A stretch of DNA of 64,000 bases from Stappia stellulata DSM 5886 (GCF_000423705.1 NZ_AUIM01000010.1:372001-436000), one strand, 5' to 3'; shown: positions 1 through 9,057, counted from the first letter of the stretch. Notes: generated by a model not told the origin, from the sequence alone. Program-made: numbers and translations.

Positions 1-110
1 AAGCCGGCGAAGGCATCGGAAAAGGTCTGCGCCGCGGCTGGATGAACCGCGCCCAGCAAAAGGGCCACAAAGACGACCGCAAGGCGGTGCACGGGCCGAA
101 GGTCTGTCAT
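1..110 (-). CDS. lptA: LptA N-terminus (partial, runs off the left edge)
   Basis: Only the first 36 codons are in the window. They start at the ATG at 110 and encode a short basic N-terminus, a hydrophobic stretch (LAVVFVALLLGAV) and an Ala-rich cleavage region (HPAAAQ), which is a typical Sec signal peptide. The start codon overlaps the stop of LptC in an ATGA arrangement, so the two are translationally coupled. LptA is the periplasmic bridge that carries lipopolysaccharide from LptC to LptD. The assignment rests on position after lptC and on the signal peptide, because the OstA domain itself lies outside the window. Confidence 0.7.
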   Translation of the reverse strand, partial: MTDLRPVHRLAVVFVALLLGAVHPAAAQTFSDAFAG

Positions 111-829
111 TGTCTCGTCTCCGGTTGAGGCGGCTGGATGGTCATCTGAATTCCCTGCGTGAAGGTCAGGGTCCCATTGTCCTGGTCGAACTGCATGCGC
201 CCGGCACGCAGGGCGCCGAAGGAAGACGTCAGCTCGACCGGATCATCGCTGCGAATTGTGCCCGTTTTAAGCGCGATCTGCAGGGTTCCGAAGGCCGCCG
301 TTTCCCCGTCGTTGGTGACGACATCGATCCCGTCCGCCAAGAAAAGCGTTTCTTCCGCACTGTTGTAGGTGCCGCGCGCCGCGACGATGTCGAGGCTTTG
401 GTCGGCGGAAATCCGAAGTTCGGCCGTGATCGTCTCGAGATCGATGATGCGCGGATCGCTGATGCGCTGGATGGCGCGTTCGGCCGAGACCCGATAAGAG
501 CGCTCGCCGTCGTTTCCCGACAGCTCCGGGCTGTCCATGACAAGTCCGTCGGCGGTAAAGCTGACCGTGCCGAGGCCCAGTCCGCTCAGGTAGTTGCTGA
601 TACCGATCATGCCGACGATCACCAGAAGCAACAGCACGCCGCTTGCCGGCACCAGAATGCGCATGATGCGCACACGGCGCGAATGGCGCCGGGAGGAGGC
701 GCGCGCAGCCTCGCGCACGCCGGAAAGGCGCGCGGCCTCCGTCGTCCGGTCCGCGCCGGGATCCTGACCCGTTCCATCCGGGTCCGGTCCGGCTTGCGGA
801 TAGCGATGCGAAAAAGCCTCTTGATCCAT
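107..829 (-). CDS. lptC: LPS export protein LptC
   Basis: Encodes 240 residues. A basic, poorly ordered N-terminus (1-55) is followed by a single transmembrane anchor (about 56-77) and a periplasmic beta-rich domain with the repeated short strands of the LptC/OstA fold. LptC takes lipopolysaccharide from the LptBFG ATPase and passes it to LptA. The long cytoplasmic N-terminal tail is longer than in E. coli LptC (191 residues) but such extensions are usual in Alphaproteobacteria. It lies between RNase D upstream and lptA downstream, the usual alphaproteobacterial order, and overlaps lptA by 4 bp. Confidence 0.85.
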   Translation of the reverse strand: MDQEAFSHRYPQAGPDPDGTGQDPGADRTTEAARLSGVREAARASSRRHSRRVRIMRILVPASGVLLLLVIVGMIGISNYLSGLGLGTVSFTADGLVMDSPELSGNDGERSYRVSAERAIQRISDPRIIDLETITAELRISADQSLDIVAARGTYNSAEETLFLADGIDVVTNDGETAAFGTLQIALKTGTIRSDDPVELTSSFGALRAGRMQFDQDNGTLTFTQGIQMTIQPPQPETRQ

Positions 830-953
830 GCAAGCCCGAATTCGGAACCGCTGCGTTCACTGAGACGCAGCTCTCTCGCACCATATAGGCAATTCAGCCC
901 CGCTTGTCTGCCCATCGCGTCCGTCACGCCGCGCAAACGCGACCCGAGGCGTC

Positions 954-1589
954 CTAGCTATGGGCGAAAATGTCGGTATCGTCCCAGCCGGCAAGGTCGA
1001 GACGCGCGCGCGTTGGCAGAAACGCGAAACAGGCTTCCGCCAGTGCCGTGCGGTCCTCGCGAATGAGCCGGTCCTGGAGCTTCTCGCGAAGCGCATGAAG
1101 ATACAGGACATCGGATGCGGCATAGGCAAGCTGCGCCTCGCTCAGCGTTTCGGCCGCCCAGTCGGAGCTTTGCTGCTGCTTGGAGATCTCCACGCCAAGC
1201 ATTTCGCGCAGAAGATCCTTCAAGCCGTGACGGTCGGTATAGGTGCGCACCAGCCGCGAGGCGATCTTGGTGCACCACACCGGCGCACAGGAAATGCCCA
1301 GCGCGTTTTCCAGAACGGCCACATCGAAACGGGCGAAATGGAAGAGCTTGTGCTTCGAGGGATCGGCGAGAAGACGGGCGAGGTTCGGTGCGCTGCGCTG
1401 GCCGGCGGCGATCTGGACCACGTCGGCCGTGCCGTCGCCGGGCGAAAGCTGAACGACGCACAGCCGGTCGCGGTGCGGCTTCAGGCCGAGGGTTTCGGTG
1501 TCGATCGCAACCGCGTCCGCAGCCTGATAGGCGGCAAGCTCCGGCGAGGCGAGATCGGGAAGGTCACCGCGATGAAGGCGAATGGTCAT
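954..1589 (-). CDS. rnd: Ribonuclease D family 3'-5' exonuclease (short form)
   Basis: Encodes 211 residues and consists of only the DEDDy exonuclease domain. The catalytic set is visible: D30 and E32 in AIDTETLG, D89 in FHFARFDV, and Y156 with D160 in YAASDVLYL. There is no C-terminal HRDC domain, so it is the short alphaproteobacterial form rather than the 375-residue E. coli RNase D. The family trims 3' ends of structured RNAs such as tRNA precursors. The ATG at 1589 is chosen because the homologous region begins at MTIRLHRGDL; an upstream in-frame ATG adds 19 residues of no recognisable character. It is read in the same direction as lptC with a 124-bp gap. Confidence 0.85.
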   Translation of the reverse strand: MTIRLHRGDLPDLASPELAAYQAADAVAIDTETLGLKPHRDRLCVVQLSPGDGTADVVQIAAGQRSAPNLARLLADPSKHKLFHFARFDVAVLENALGISCAPVWCTKIASRLVRTYTDRHGLKDLLREMLGVEISKQQQSSDWAAETLSEAQLAYAASDVLYLHALREKLQDRLIREDRTALAEACFAFLPTRARLDLAGWDDTDIFAHS

Positions 1590-1672
1590 GGGGCATCCTC
1601 GGTTTCGAACGCCGCCTTGATAAGACCGTTTTCCCTCCGCGTCCATGGCAGCGGACGCCGTGACGTCCGGGA

Positions 1673-2596
1673 TCAGGCGGGCGAAGCGCCCTCATGGGCC
1701 TTCACCGCCGCGCCAAGGTCGCCGGACGCATCCTTCAGCAACCGCGCCGCGTCTTCCGGGGTCGCGCCCTTCAGGACCAGGATCGCCTGCTTGACGTTCT
1801 GGTCGCAGGCCTCGAGCGCCCGGCGCGCGGTCGCTTCGTCGCAACCGGCGATATCGGCGACAATCGCCCGCGCGCGCTTTCGCAGCTTGGCATTGGTCGC
1901 GCGCATGTCGACCATATGCCCGCCATAGACGCGCCCGAGCCGCATCATCAGCGCGGTGGAAAAGGTGTTGAGGCAGATCTTCTGGCTCGTGCCGGCGGTG
2001 AGGCGGGTCGAGCCGGCAAGCGCCTCCGGCCCGGTTTCCAGAAGGATCGGGCAGTCGACGACCTCAAGCAGGGGCGCACCGGGATTGTTGGCGATGCCGA
2101 CGGTGGTGGCGCCGGCGGCACGCGCCGTGGCCATCGCCTGCAGCACGAAAGGAGTGGTCCCGCTCGCCGCGAGACCGATCACGACATCGCGCGCACTCAC
2201 CTGGAGCGCGGCGAGGTCGCGTGCGGCCGCATCGGCGTCGTCCTCCGCCCCTTCCTGCGCCTCGCCCAGGCTTTGAACGCCGCCGGCCAGCAGGACATGC
2301 ACCCGCTCGCTCGGCCAGTTGAAGGTGGGATGCAGCTCCACCGCATCGAGCAGGGCCACGCGCCCCGACGTTCCCGCGCCGCAGTAGATCAGGCGGCTGT
2401 CGGGCGCCCGCAGAACCTCGAGTGCAGCGCGAATCGCGTGCTCGATGTCCGGCAGGGCCTTGCGCGTTGCGGCAAGCGCGCCGGCCTGGCTGTCGATCAG
2501 CGCGCCGGCGAGATCGCCAAGCGCCAGTTCCTCGGTGTTGCGGAACGCAGCGCCAAGCGCTTCCGTTTGCGGGCGCTGTGCCCCAGAGGCTTCCAT
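1673..2596 (-). CDS. murQ: N-acetylmuramic acid 6-phosphate etherase MurQ
   Basis: Encodes 307 residues, the usual family length (298 in E. coli). It has one SIS domain with the phosphosugar-binding motif CGAGTSGR at about 72-79. The two catalytic acids match E87 in LDAVELHPTFNW and E118 in EGAEDD. A C-terminal UBA-like helical region contains ATARRALEACDQNVKQA. MurQ cleaves the lactyl ether of MurNAc-6-P to give GlcNAc-6-P and D-lactate in cell-wall recycling. The start at 2596 has GGGAG upstream; an earlier ATG would run through the palindrome at 2620-2636. It is divergent from murA and shares a 236-bp promoter region with it. Confidence 0.93.
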   Translation of the reverse strand: MEASGAQRPQTEALGAAFRNTEELALGDLAGALIDSQAGALAATRKALPDIEHAIRAALEVLRAPDSRLIYCGAGTSGRVALLDAVELHPTFNWPSERVHVLLAGGVQSLGEAQEGAEDDADAAARDLAALQVSARDVVIGLAASGTTPFVLQAMATARAAGATTVGIANNPGAPLLEVVDCPILLETGPEALAGSTRLTAGTSQKICLNTFSTALMMRLGRVYGGHMVDMRATNAKLRKRARAIVADIAGCDEATARRALEACDQNVKQAILVLKGATPEDAARLLKDASGDLGAAVKAHEGASPA

Positions 2597-2619
2597 TGAT
2601 CGTGGACTCCCGAATTCCC

Positions 2620-2636
2620 GGTCTGCTATACAGACC
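2620..2636. promoter_or_regulatory. Inverted repeat, probable GntR/UTRA operator
   Basis: GGTCTG-CTATA-CAGACC is a perfect 6-bp-arm palindrome 23 bp upstream of the murQ start and about 200 bp upstream of murA. It resembles the GGTCT...AGACC class of sites bound by HutC/NagR-type GntR regulators, and such a regulator is encoded at 5069-5845. Seen: the palindrome. Inferred: the regulator that binds it. Confidence 0.55.
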
Positions 2637-2832
2637 AGAATACTACCAATCTTCACAGCCGTCTTTCAAGAACCCACGCGAGACAAGTTTGCCTTTCCAC
2701 CATCCATTGCAACGAAACGCCGAACCGACGCCCTGCAGGGCGGAGCAAACCTTGCCTTGAAGACGCAAAGTGGACGATAATTGGCTTTATTGTCATGAGC
2801 CCAGAATCGCCACACAGACGACGGACGTGCCG

Positions 2833-4092
2833 ATGGACAAGCTCGTAATCCAGGGCGGCTATCCCTTTTCGGGCTCGGTTCAGATCGCCGGCGCGAAGAA
2901 TGCCGCACTGCCGATCCTCGCCGCCACGCTTCTCGGCGGCACGCAAGTGTCGCTCGCCAATGTGCCGCATGTGTCCGACGTGGGTTCCATGCTGGAGCTC
3001 TTGCGCGGCCTGGGCGCAAATGTCGGCCCGTTGCGCAACGGCCGGCTCGCCCTTTCCACGCAGGACGTGGCGAGTTCCGAAACCGCCTACGACATCGTGC
3101 GGCGGATGCGGGCCTCCTTCCTGGTGCTTGCCCCGCTCGTCGGGCGGTTCGGTCACGCGCGGATCTCGCGACCCGGCGGCTGCGCCATCGGCACGCGCCC
3201 GGTCGACTTGCATCTGGAGGCACTGCGATTGCTCGGCGCCGACGTGCGCACCGAAGGCGGCGTCATCGACGTGACCGCACCCGGCGGGCTTGCCGGCGCG
3301 CGCATTGTCTTCCCGACGCCCTCGGTCGGTGCGACCCACACCGCGCTCATGGCCGCGGTCTGCGCCAAAGGGGAAAGCGAAATCGTCAATTGCGCGCGCG
3401 AACCGGAAATCGCCGACACCGCCGCCTTCCTGACCGCCATGGGCGCGACCATCGAGGGCGCGGGCACCCATCGCATGCTGGTGCAGGGACCGACGGCGTG
3501 GAAACCGGCGCACCACACGATCCTGCCCGACCGCATCGAGGCGGCAAGCTATCTCGTCGCAGCCGGCCTGACCGGCGGGCGGCTGGAGGTCATCGGCGGC
3601 CGGCTGGAGCATCTGGGCGCGGCCTGCCACCTGCTGGAAGCCGCGGGCCTCTCGATCTTCCCCAGCGATCGGGGGCTGATCGCGGAGCGGCGCGGCGCGC
3701 TGCACAGCGTCGACATGGCGACCGAGGCGTTTCCCGGATTCCCGACCGACCTGCAGGCGCAGTTCATGACGCTGATGTGCCTCGCCGACGGGGTCTCGGT
3801 GGTTCGTGAGCGGATCTTCGAGCAGCGCTTCATGCATGTGCCGGAGTTGCAGCGCATGGGCGCAGACATCACCCTGTCGGGTGCGGCCGCCACGGTGCGC
3901 GGGACCAGTCGCCTGCAGGGTGCGGAGGTAATGGCGACCGACCTTCGGGCCTCCATGTCGCTGGTTCTCGCCGGCCTCGTCGCGGACGGCGAAACGGTGG
4001 TGCACCGGGTCTATCACCTGGACCGCGGCTATGAGGATATCGACGGAAAGCTGACGCGCTGCGGCGCCCGTATCGAACGGGTGCGGCAATGA
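2833..4092 (+). CDS. murA: UDP-N-acetylglucosamine 1-carboxyvinyltransferase (MurA family)
   Basis: Encodes 419 residues from the ATG at 2833, exactly the length of E. coli MurA. It has two EPSP-synthase-like domains. Key residues are intact: the K-N pair in [11 protein letters not shown] (22-23), the fosfomycin-targeted Cys117 in [11 protein letters not shown], the Asp in FPTDLQAQF and the Arg in HLDRGYE near the C-terminus. It should therefore be catalytically competent, adding enolpyruvate to UDP-GlcNAc in the first step of murein synthesis. The odd point is the location, in a murein-recycling / amino-sugar cluster and overlapping the kinase gene by 4 bp. This suggests either a second MurA copy or a relocated sole copy. 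Confidence 0.9.
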   Translation: MDKLVIQGGYPFSGSVQIAGAKNAALPILAATLLGGTQVSLANVPHVSDVGSMLELLRGLGANVGPLRNGRLALSTQDVASSETAYDIVRRMRASFLVLAPLVGRFGHARISRPGGCAIGTRPVDLHLEALRLLGADVRTEGGVIDVTAPGGLAGARIVFPTPSVGATHTALMAAVCAKGESEIVNCAREPEIADTAAFLTAMGATIEGAGTHRMLVQGPTAWKPAHHTILPDRIEAASYLVAAGLTGGRLEVIGGRLEHLGAACHLLEAAGLSIFPSDRGLIAERRGALHSVDMATEAFPGFPTDLQAQFMTLMCLADGVSVVRERIFEQRFMHVPELQRMGADITLSGAAATVRGTSRLQGAEVMATDLRASMSLVLAGLVADGETVVHRVYHLDRGYEDIDGKLTRCGARIERVRQ

Positions 4093-4976
4093 CGCCGGAC
4101 GCGCTCTTCATGGCCGTCGACGGCGGCGGCACCGGCTGCCGCGCCCGGCTGGAGCAGGCCGACGGCACGATCCTGGGACGCGGGCTTGCCGGACCGGCCG
4201 CGACCCGCTTCGGCGTCGACGCCTCCTGGGCCGCCATCGAGACCGCCTTTTCCAACGCCTTCGCCGAGGCCGGCATTCCGGATTCCGATGCCCGTCCCAT
4301 CCAGGCGGGAATCGGCGTCGCCGGCCTGTCGCGCGCCGGCGCGCTGGAGGCGCTTGAGGCAAAGCCGCACCCCTTTGCCTCGGTCTCCCTCGCCAGCGAC
4401 GGGGTCATCGCCTGTCTTGGCGCGCACAATGGCGGCGACGGCGGCATCGTGATCGTCGGAACCGGGAGCTGCGGGATCGCGCGAACGGGCGGAGCCGACA
4501 TCAAGATCGGCGGCTACGGTTTTCCGATCTCCGACGAGGGCAGCGGCGCCTATCTCGGCCTGAGGGCGATCCGCCTCGCCATGCTCGCCCATGACGGGCG
4601 CGCCGAACCGACGGCGCTGCTCAAGGAAATCCTGACGCACTTCAACCGCGATCCGCGCGATGTCGTGGCCTGGATGGACACGGCGACGGCCACCGACTAC
4701 GCCACCTTCGCACCGGCCGTGGTGCGCCACGCGGACGAGGGCGACACCGCCGCACGGCGTCTCATGCAGGACGCCGCGGCGAAGATCGACGGCATCTGCC
4801 GCGCCCTGCTGGACCGGGGCGCCCCGCGCCTGACGCTCATCGGGGGCCTGGGCAGCGTCATGGAAAGCTGGCTGGCGCCCGACCTTCGCAAGAAACTCAG
4901 TCCGCCACTCGGAGACGCGCTGGACGGCGCCGCCATCCTGGCGGGACGAAGACCGCTCGATATCCAGCGCTGCTAG
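4089..4976 (+). CDS. N-acetylglucosamine / amino-sugar kinase, BadF/BadG ATPase family
   Basis: Encodes 295 residues of the BadF/BadG/BcrA/BcrD ATPase family (actin-like ASKHA fold). The phosphate-binding loop VDGGGTGCRARL lies at about 10-21, a second glycine motif VGTGSCGIAR near 128-137, and an adenosine motif LIGGLGSV near the C-terminus. SDEGSGAYLG is typical of GlcNAc/GlcN kinases of this family. It probably phosphorylates GlcNAc (or MurNAc/GlcN) after uptake, feeding NagA and the SIS enzyme downstream. The start overlaps the murA stop by 4 bp, so the two are coupled. The exact sugar cannot be told from sequence alone. Confidence 0.78.
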   Translation: MTPDALFMAVDGGGTGCRARLEQADGTILGRGLAGPAATRFGVDASWAAIETAFSNAFAEAGIPDSDARPIQAGIGVAGLSRAGALEALEAKPHPFASVSLASDGVIACLGAHNGGDGGIVIVGTGSCGIARTGGADIKIGGYGFPISDEGSGAYLGLRAIRLAMLAHDGRAEPTALLKEILTHFNRDPRDVVAWMDTATATDYATFAPAVVRHADEGDTAARRLMQDAAAKIDGICRALLDRGAPRLTLIGGLGSVMESWLAPDLRKKLSPPLGDALDGAAILAGRRPLDIQRC

Positions 4977-5068
4977 CCGGCCCCGCCCACCCCTCATCCC
5001 GCCGCGCCAAACACATCGTCACCGACACCGCGCGGGACATGCCTCCCCGGAAACACGGAAAAAAGAAG

Positions 5069-5845
5069 ATGACCGCAACCGAAAGCCTGTTTCTCGATCA
5101 GGAGCCGATAGACACAGCAAATCCGACGCCGCGCTACATCCAGCTTGCCAACCGGCTGCGCGAGATGATCCGCAACGGTTCGCTCAAACCCGGCGAAGCG
5201 CTGCCGTCGGAACGCTCCATCGTCGCCGCCACGCGCCTGTCGCGGGTAACCATCCGCAAGGCGCTGGAACTGCTGGTCGGCGAGGGGTTGCTGCACCAGC
5301 GCCATGGGTCGGGAACCTACGTCAGCGAGGAGCCGGGACGCATCGAACAGTCGCTGGGCGTCCTGACCGGCTTCAGCGAGGACATGGTGTCGCTCGGTCA
5401 CGTGCCGTCCGCCCGCTGGCTGCAGCGCAGCTACGCCCTGCCGTCGACCCAGGAGGCGATGACGCTCGGCCTGTCGCCGGGCGAGAAGGTGCTGAGGCTG
5501 CACCGGTTGCGGCTCGCCGACGACCTGCCGCTGGCGGTGGAACTCGCCGTGGTTCCGGGGAGCCTGTTGCCCTCGATCGACCGGATCGGCGATTCGCTCT
5601 ACGAGGCGCTCGCCGGTGCCGGCGCGCTTCCCGAGAAGGCGCTCCAGCGCATGCACGCCTGCCCCTTGCCCGCCTTCGAGGCGGAACTGCTCGGCGGCGA
5701 GGAGGGCGAGACCGCGCTCTACATCGAGCGCCTGTCGCGCACCGGAACGGGCCGCACGGTGGAATTCACCCGCTCCTACTACAAGGGCGACCGCTATGAC
5801 TTCGTCGTCGAACTGACGCTTCCCAGACCGCGAATGGACATGTGA
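5069..5845 (+). CDS. GntR family regulator with UTRA domain (HutC/NagR-like)
   Basis: Encodes 258 residues from the ATG at 5069; an in-frame ATG at 5039 would add ten basic residues, and neither start has a strong ribosome site. A winged helix-turn-helix (about 20-85; LPSERSIVAATRLSRVTIRKAL) precedes a UTRA effector domain (about 100-250) of the type that binds sugar phosphates such as GlcN-6-P or GlcNAc-6-P. It sits between the kinase and the SIS/NagA genes, so it most likely controls this amino-sugar cluster. The palindrome at 2620-2636 is the best operator candidate. Its stop overlaps the start of the next gene. Confidence 0.85.
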   Translation: MTATESLFLDQEPIDTANPTPRYIQLANRLREMIRNGSLKPGEALPSERSIVAATRLSRVTIRKALELLVGEGLLHQRHGSGTYVSEEPGRIEQSLGVLTGFSEDMVSLGHVPSARWLQRSYALPSTQEAMTLGLSPGEKVLRLHRLRLADDLPLAVELAVVPGSLLPSIDRIGDSLYEALAGAGALPEKALQRMHACPLPAFEAELLGGEEGETALYIERLSRTGTGRTVEFTRSYYKGDRYDFVVELTLPRPRMDM

Positions 5846-6891
5846 TGACAGGCAGCGCCACCACGCAGCTCAGGCAGGAAACCGGAGAGATCCCCGACCG
5901 GGTCGCCGCACAGATCGCAGACCGGCGGGACGCCTTCGCGCAGGCCGGCGCCGTCTTGCGACGCCACGACCCGCAAATGCTGGTCACCGTCGCGCGCGGC
6001 TCCTCCGACCATGCGGCAACCTATCTCAAGTATCTGTGCGAAATGACGGCGGGGCGTCCCGTCGCCTCCGTCGGTCCGTCGATCGCCTCGGTCTATGCAC
6101 GGAACCTGCAGCTTACGGGCGCGGCCTGCATCAGCATCTCGCAGTCGGGAAAGAGCCCCGACCTCATCGCGTTTCAGGACATGGCCCGCCGCGCCAGGGC
6201 GCTGACGCTCGCCCTTGTGAACACCTCGCCGTCTCCGCTTGCCAATGGTGCGGACACGGCGATTGATATCGGCGCCGGGCCGGAACATGCGGTAGCCGCC
6301 TCCAAATCCTATGTCTGCTCGCTGTCGGCAATGGCCGGGCTTGTCGGTGCCTGGACGCAGTCCGAGGCGCTCACAACGGCGCTTGCGCATACGCCGGACA
6401 GGTTGCGCGCGGCGCTGTCGTGCGACTGGTCGGCGCTGGTTCCCGCCGCCTCTACGGCACGCTCGCTCTATGTGATTGGCCGCGGCCCGGGTTTCGCCAT
6501 CGCCCAGGAAGCCGCGCTGAAGTTCAAGGAAACCTGCCAGATCCACGCGGAAAGCTACAGTTCCGCCGAAGTCATGCACGGACCGATCCAGCTGGCGGCC
6601 AACGGCCTCGTCGCGCTCGTCTTTCTCAGCCGGGACGAGGCGCGCGCCGGTCTTTTGGAGGCGGCTGCCCGACTGGCCGCATCCGGGGCGCAGGTCTTCG
6701 TCGCCGACCCGCTTGGCGAGGAGCAGGGGCAGGCGATCACGCCGCTGCCCTGCGTCGCAGCCGCCGCCCCCCTGCTCGATCCGCTGTGCCAGATCACGTC
6801 GTTTTATCGTTTCATCGAACATCTCGCCGGGGCGCTCGGCTTCGACCCGGACGCGCCGCAACTTTTGAACAAGGTGACAGAGACTCTATGA
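5845..6891 (+). CDS. SIS-domain aminosugar-phosphate deaminase/isomerase (NagB-II / AgaS-like)
   Basis: Encodes about 348 residues with two SIS domains and no glutaminase domain. The first sugar-phosphate site is VARGSSDHAA near 50, with SISQSGKSPD near 95. The second is VIGRGPGFAIAQEAAL, followed by the GlmS-like stretch ESYSSAEVMHGP. This layout fits SIS-type glucosamine-6-phosphate deaminases (NagB-II) or GlmS isomerase-domain relatives. Here it would convert the GlcN-6-P made by NagA into fructose-6-P and ammonia. A GTG at 5842 is an alternative start; both overlap the gntR stop. NagA follows after 10 bp. Confidence 0.8.
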   Translation: MTGSATTQLRQETGEIPDRVAAQIADRRDAFAQAGAVLRRHDPQMLVTVARGSSDHAATYLKYLCEMTAGRPVASVGPSIASVYARNLQLTGAACISISQSGKSPDLIAFQDMARRARALTLALVNTSPSPLANGADTAIDIGAGPEHAVAASKSYVCSLSAMAGLVGAWTQSEALTTALAHTPDRLRAALSCDWSALVPAASTARSLYVIGRGPGFAIAQEAALKFKETCQIHAESYSSAEVMHGPIQLAANGLVALVFLSRDEARAGLLEAAARLAASGAQVFVADPLGEEQGQAITPLPCVAAAAPLLDPLCQITSFYRFIEHLAGALGFDPDAPQLLNKVTETL

Positions 6892-6901
6892 CGGGGGCAG
6901 C

Positions 6902-8047
6902 ATGACCGGGGCAATCGCGCTTATCGCGCAAAGGATTTTCGACGGGGACCGAATGCACCCCGACAGCGCGTTGCTGATCGAGGAGGGGCGCGTCCGCGCG
7001 CTCGTTCCCGTTTCGGAAATCCCCGACGACACGCAGCACGTCGAGACGGGCGCGTCACTGCTGTGTCCGGGCTTCGTCGACTGGCAAGTCAACGGAGGCG
7101 GCGGCGTGCTGTTCAACGAAACCCCGACCCGGGAGGGCATTCGCGCGATCGCCGCCGCCCATGCCCGCTTCGGCACGACAACCCTCCTGCCCACCGTGAT
7201 CACGGATGCGCCCGAGGTCACGGCCGCTGCCGCGCACGCCGTCGCCGAAGCGATCGCGGACGGCGACCCGGCGGTCGTCGGGGTCCATTTCGAGGGACCG
7301 CATATCTCCCTGGAGAAATGCGGCGTGCACGACGCACGCTTCATCCGGCCACTGGCGCCCGCGGACCGGGACCTGCTGACCCGCGCCGACCTCGGCACCG
7401 TGGTCGCCACGCTCGCGCCGGAAAACGCGTCACTCGACGACATCCGCACCCTTTCCAGGGCGGGCGTGCATGTCAGCCTCGGGCACAGCAACGCCGATTT
7501 CGCGACGGCAAACGCTGCTTTCGGCGCCGGCGCCCGGTCGGTCACGCATCTCTTCAATGCCATGAGCGGGCTGAATCATCGCGATCCCGGTCTGGCCGGC
7601 GCCGCGCTTTCAAGCGCGCATGTCTACTGCGGGCTCATTCCGGACGGCTACCATGTGCATCCGGTGATGCTCGACCTTGCCCTGCGCGCGGCCGGCCCCC
7701 GGCGGATCACGCTCGTCACGGATGCGATGTCCTTGGTCGGCCACCCGGACGACCGGTTCGAGCTGAACGGACGCACTGTGGAACGCAGGGACGGACGGCT
7801 GACGATTGCCGACGGGACGCTCGCGGGGTCCGACCTCGACATGATATCCGGCGTGCAGATCATGGCCGCCGCCTGCAACGCGCCGCTGGAAAACGTGCTG
7901 CGCATGGCCTCGCGCTCCCCCGCGCAGATGCTTGGCCTGCACGATCGCGGGCACTTGCGTCCCGGCGCGCGCGCCGACGTTCTGGGCCTCGATGCGCAGC
8001 TCGCTCTTGTGTCGGTGTGGATCGGCGGGGAACGTCAGGCCCGCTGA
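6902..8047 (+). CDS. nagA: N-acetylglucosamine-6-phosphate deacetylase NagA
   Basis: Encodes 381 residues of the amidohydrolase superfamily, close to E. coli NagA (382). Expected metal and substrate motifs are present: VHFEGPHI with E131, VSLGHSNA, VTHLFNAM, and the catalytic Asp in VTDAMSLVG. It removes acetate from GlcNAc-6-P, the product of MurQ and of the kinase encoded in this cluster, to yield GlcN-6-P. It is the last gene of the plus-strand unit and ends 14 bp before the convergent ABC transporter gene. No clear intrinsic terminator separates them. Confidence 0.93.
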   Translation: MTGAIALIAQRIFDGDRMHPDSALLIEEGRVRALVPVSEIPDDTQHVETGASLLCPGFVDWQVNGGGGVLFNETPTREGIRAIAAAHARFGTTTLLPTVITDAPEVTAAAAHAVAEAIADGDPAVVGVHFEGPHISLEKCGVHDARFIRPLAPADRDLLTRADLGTVVATLAPENASLDDIRTLSRAGVHVSLGHSNADFATANAAFGAGARSVTHLFNAMSGLNHRDPGLAGAALSSAHVYCGLIPDGYHVHPVMLDLALRAAGPRRITLVTDAMSLVGHPDDRFELNGRTVERRDGRLTIADGTLAGSDLDMISGVQIMAAACNAPLENVLRMASRSPAQMLGLHDRGHLRPGARADVLGLDAQLALVSVWIGGERQAR

Positions 8048-8061
8048 CGCCCCCGAACAAT

Positions 8062-9057
8062 TTACGATCCGGAGGCGCCCGTGTCGGAAAGATCCTCTCC
8101 GGCATAGTGGCAGGCGCAAAGCCGCGCGTCGCCCGTCTCTCCCGGGGCGGGATCAAGCTCAGGCGCCTCGTGGCGACACCTGTCGCGCATCGCGTAACAG
8201 CGCGGGTGAAACAGGCACCCATCGGGCCGGAAGGCGAGATTGGGCACATCGCCCTTGAGCACGATCCGCCGGGACGAACCGGAGGCGGCGGCGCTGCCGG
8301 GAAGTTTCGGGATCGCCGACATCAGCGCCCGGGTGTAGGGATGGAGCGGCGCGCGGAAGAGATCTTCGGCCGGGGCCGTTTCGACGAATTTTCCGAAATA
8401 CATCACCGCAATGCGGTCGCTGACATGACGCACCACCGACAGGTCGTGACTGATGAAGATCATCGACAGGCCGAGCTCGCGGCGCAATTCCGCGAAGAGA
8501 TTGATGATCTGCGACTGGATCGACACGTCGAGCGCGGAGACCGCCTCGTCGGCAACGAGAATACGCGGCGACAGGGCGAGCGCGCGGGCGATGGCGATAC
8601 GCTGCCGCTGGCCGCCGGAGAATTCATGCGGCAGGCGTGCGGCCGCCGTCTGCGGCAGGCCGACAAGATCGAGCAGCTCGCGAACGCGCGCCGCGCGATC
8701 CGGACGGCCGTGCACGACCAACGGCTCGCCGACGATCGTCGCCACGCTGTGGCGCGGGTTGAGCGAGCCGAAGGGATCCTGGAACACCATCTGGATCTCG
8801 GCGCGCGCGGCCTTGAGCGTCTTGCCCTTGAGGCCGGCGAGATCCGTGCCGCGAAAGCGGATTTCGCCGGACGTCGGACGCGCAAGGCGCATGATGGTGC
8901 GCCCGAGCGTGCTCTTGCCGCAGCCCGATTCCCCGACAACGCCAAGCACCTCGCCCTCGGCAAGGTCGAAGCTGATGCCGTCGAGCGCAAGCACCTTGCG
9001 GGCACCGCCGGCGGGGTAATGCTTGACCAGGTCGACAACGGACAGCAACGGGGTCAT
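8062..9057 (-). CDS. Oligopeptide/dipeptide ABC transporter ATPase (DppF/OppF type)
   Basis: Encodes 331 residues. Walker A is GESGCGKSTLGR, the signature is FSGGQRQRIAIARA, Walker B is ILVADEAVSALD, and the H-loop is ISHDLSVV. A C-terminal oligopeptide-transporter extension carries a cysteine cluster (CLFHPRC, RDRC), as is usual in DppD/DppF proteins where it may bind a metal-sulfur centre. The start at 9057 ([11 protein letters not shown]) is chosen by homology and overlaps the preceding ATPase gene by 4 bp. It should power the peptide permease encoded divergently at 11865-13678. Confidence 0.88.
   Translation of the reverse strand: MTPLLSVVDLVKHYPAGGARKVLALDGISFDLAEGEVLGVVGESGCGKSTLGRTIMRLARPTSGEIRFRGTDLAGLKGKTLKAARAEIQMVFQDPFGSLNPRHSVATIVGEPLVVHGRPDRAARVRELLDLVGLPQTAAARLPHEFSGGQRQRIAIARALALSPRILVADEAVSALDVSIQSQIINLFAELRRELGLSMIFISHDLSVVRHVSDRIAVMYFGKFVETAPAEDLFRAPLHPYTRALMSAIPKLPGSAAASGSSRRIVLKGDVPNLAFRPDGCLFHPRCYAMRDRCRHEAPELDPAPGETGDARLCACHYAGEDLSDTGASGS

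Noticed and set aside
110-1066. Long plus-strand open frame opposite lptC and RNase D
   Set aside because: It is antisense to two recognisable genes, has an Arg/Ala/Gly-rich composition typical of high-GC shadow frames, and has no family features.
2653-4089. 478-codon minus-strand open frame opposite murA
   Set aside because: It mirrors the MurA coding frame throughout and has the His/Arg/Gln-rich composition of an antisense frame; MurA on the other strand is unmistakable.
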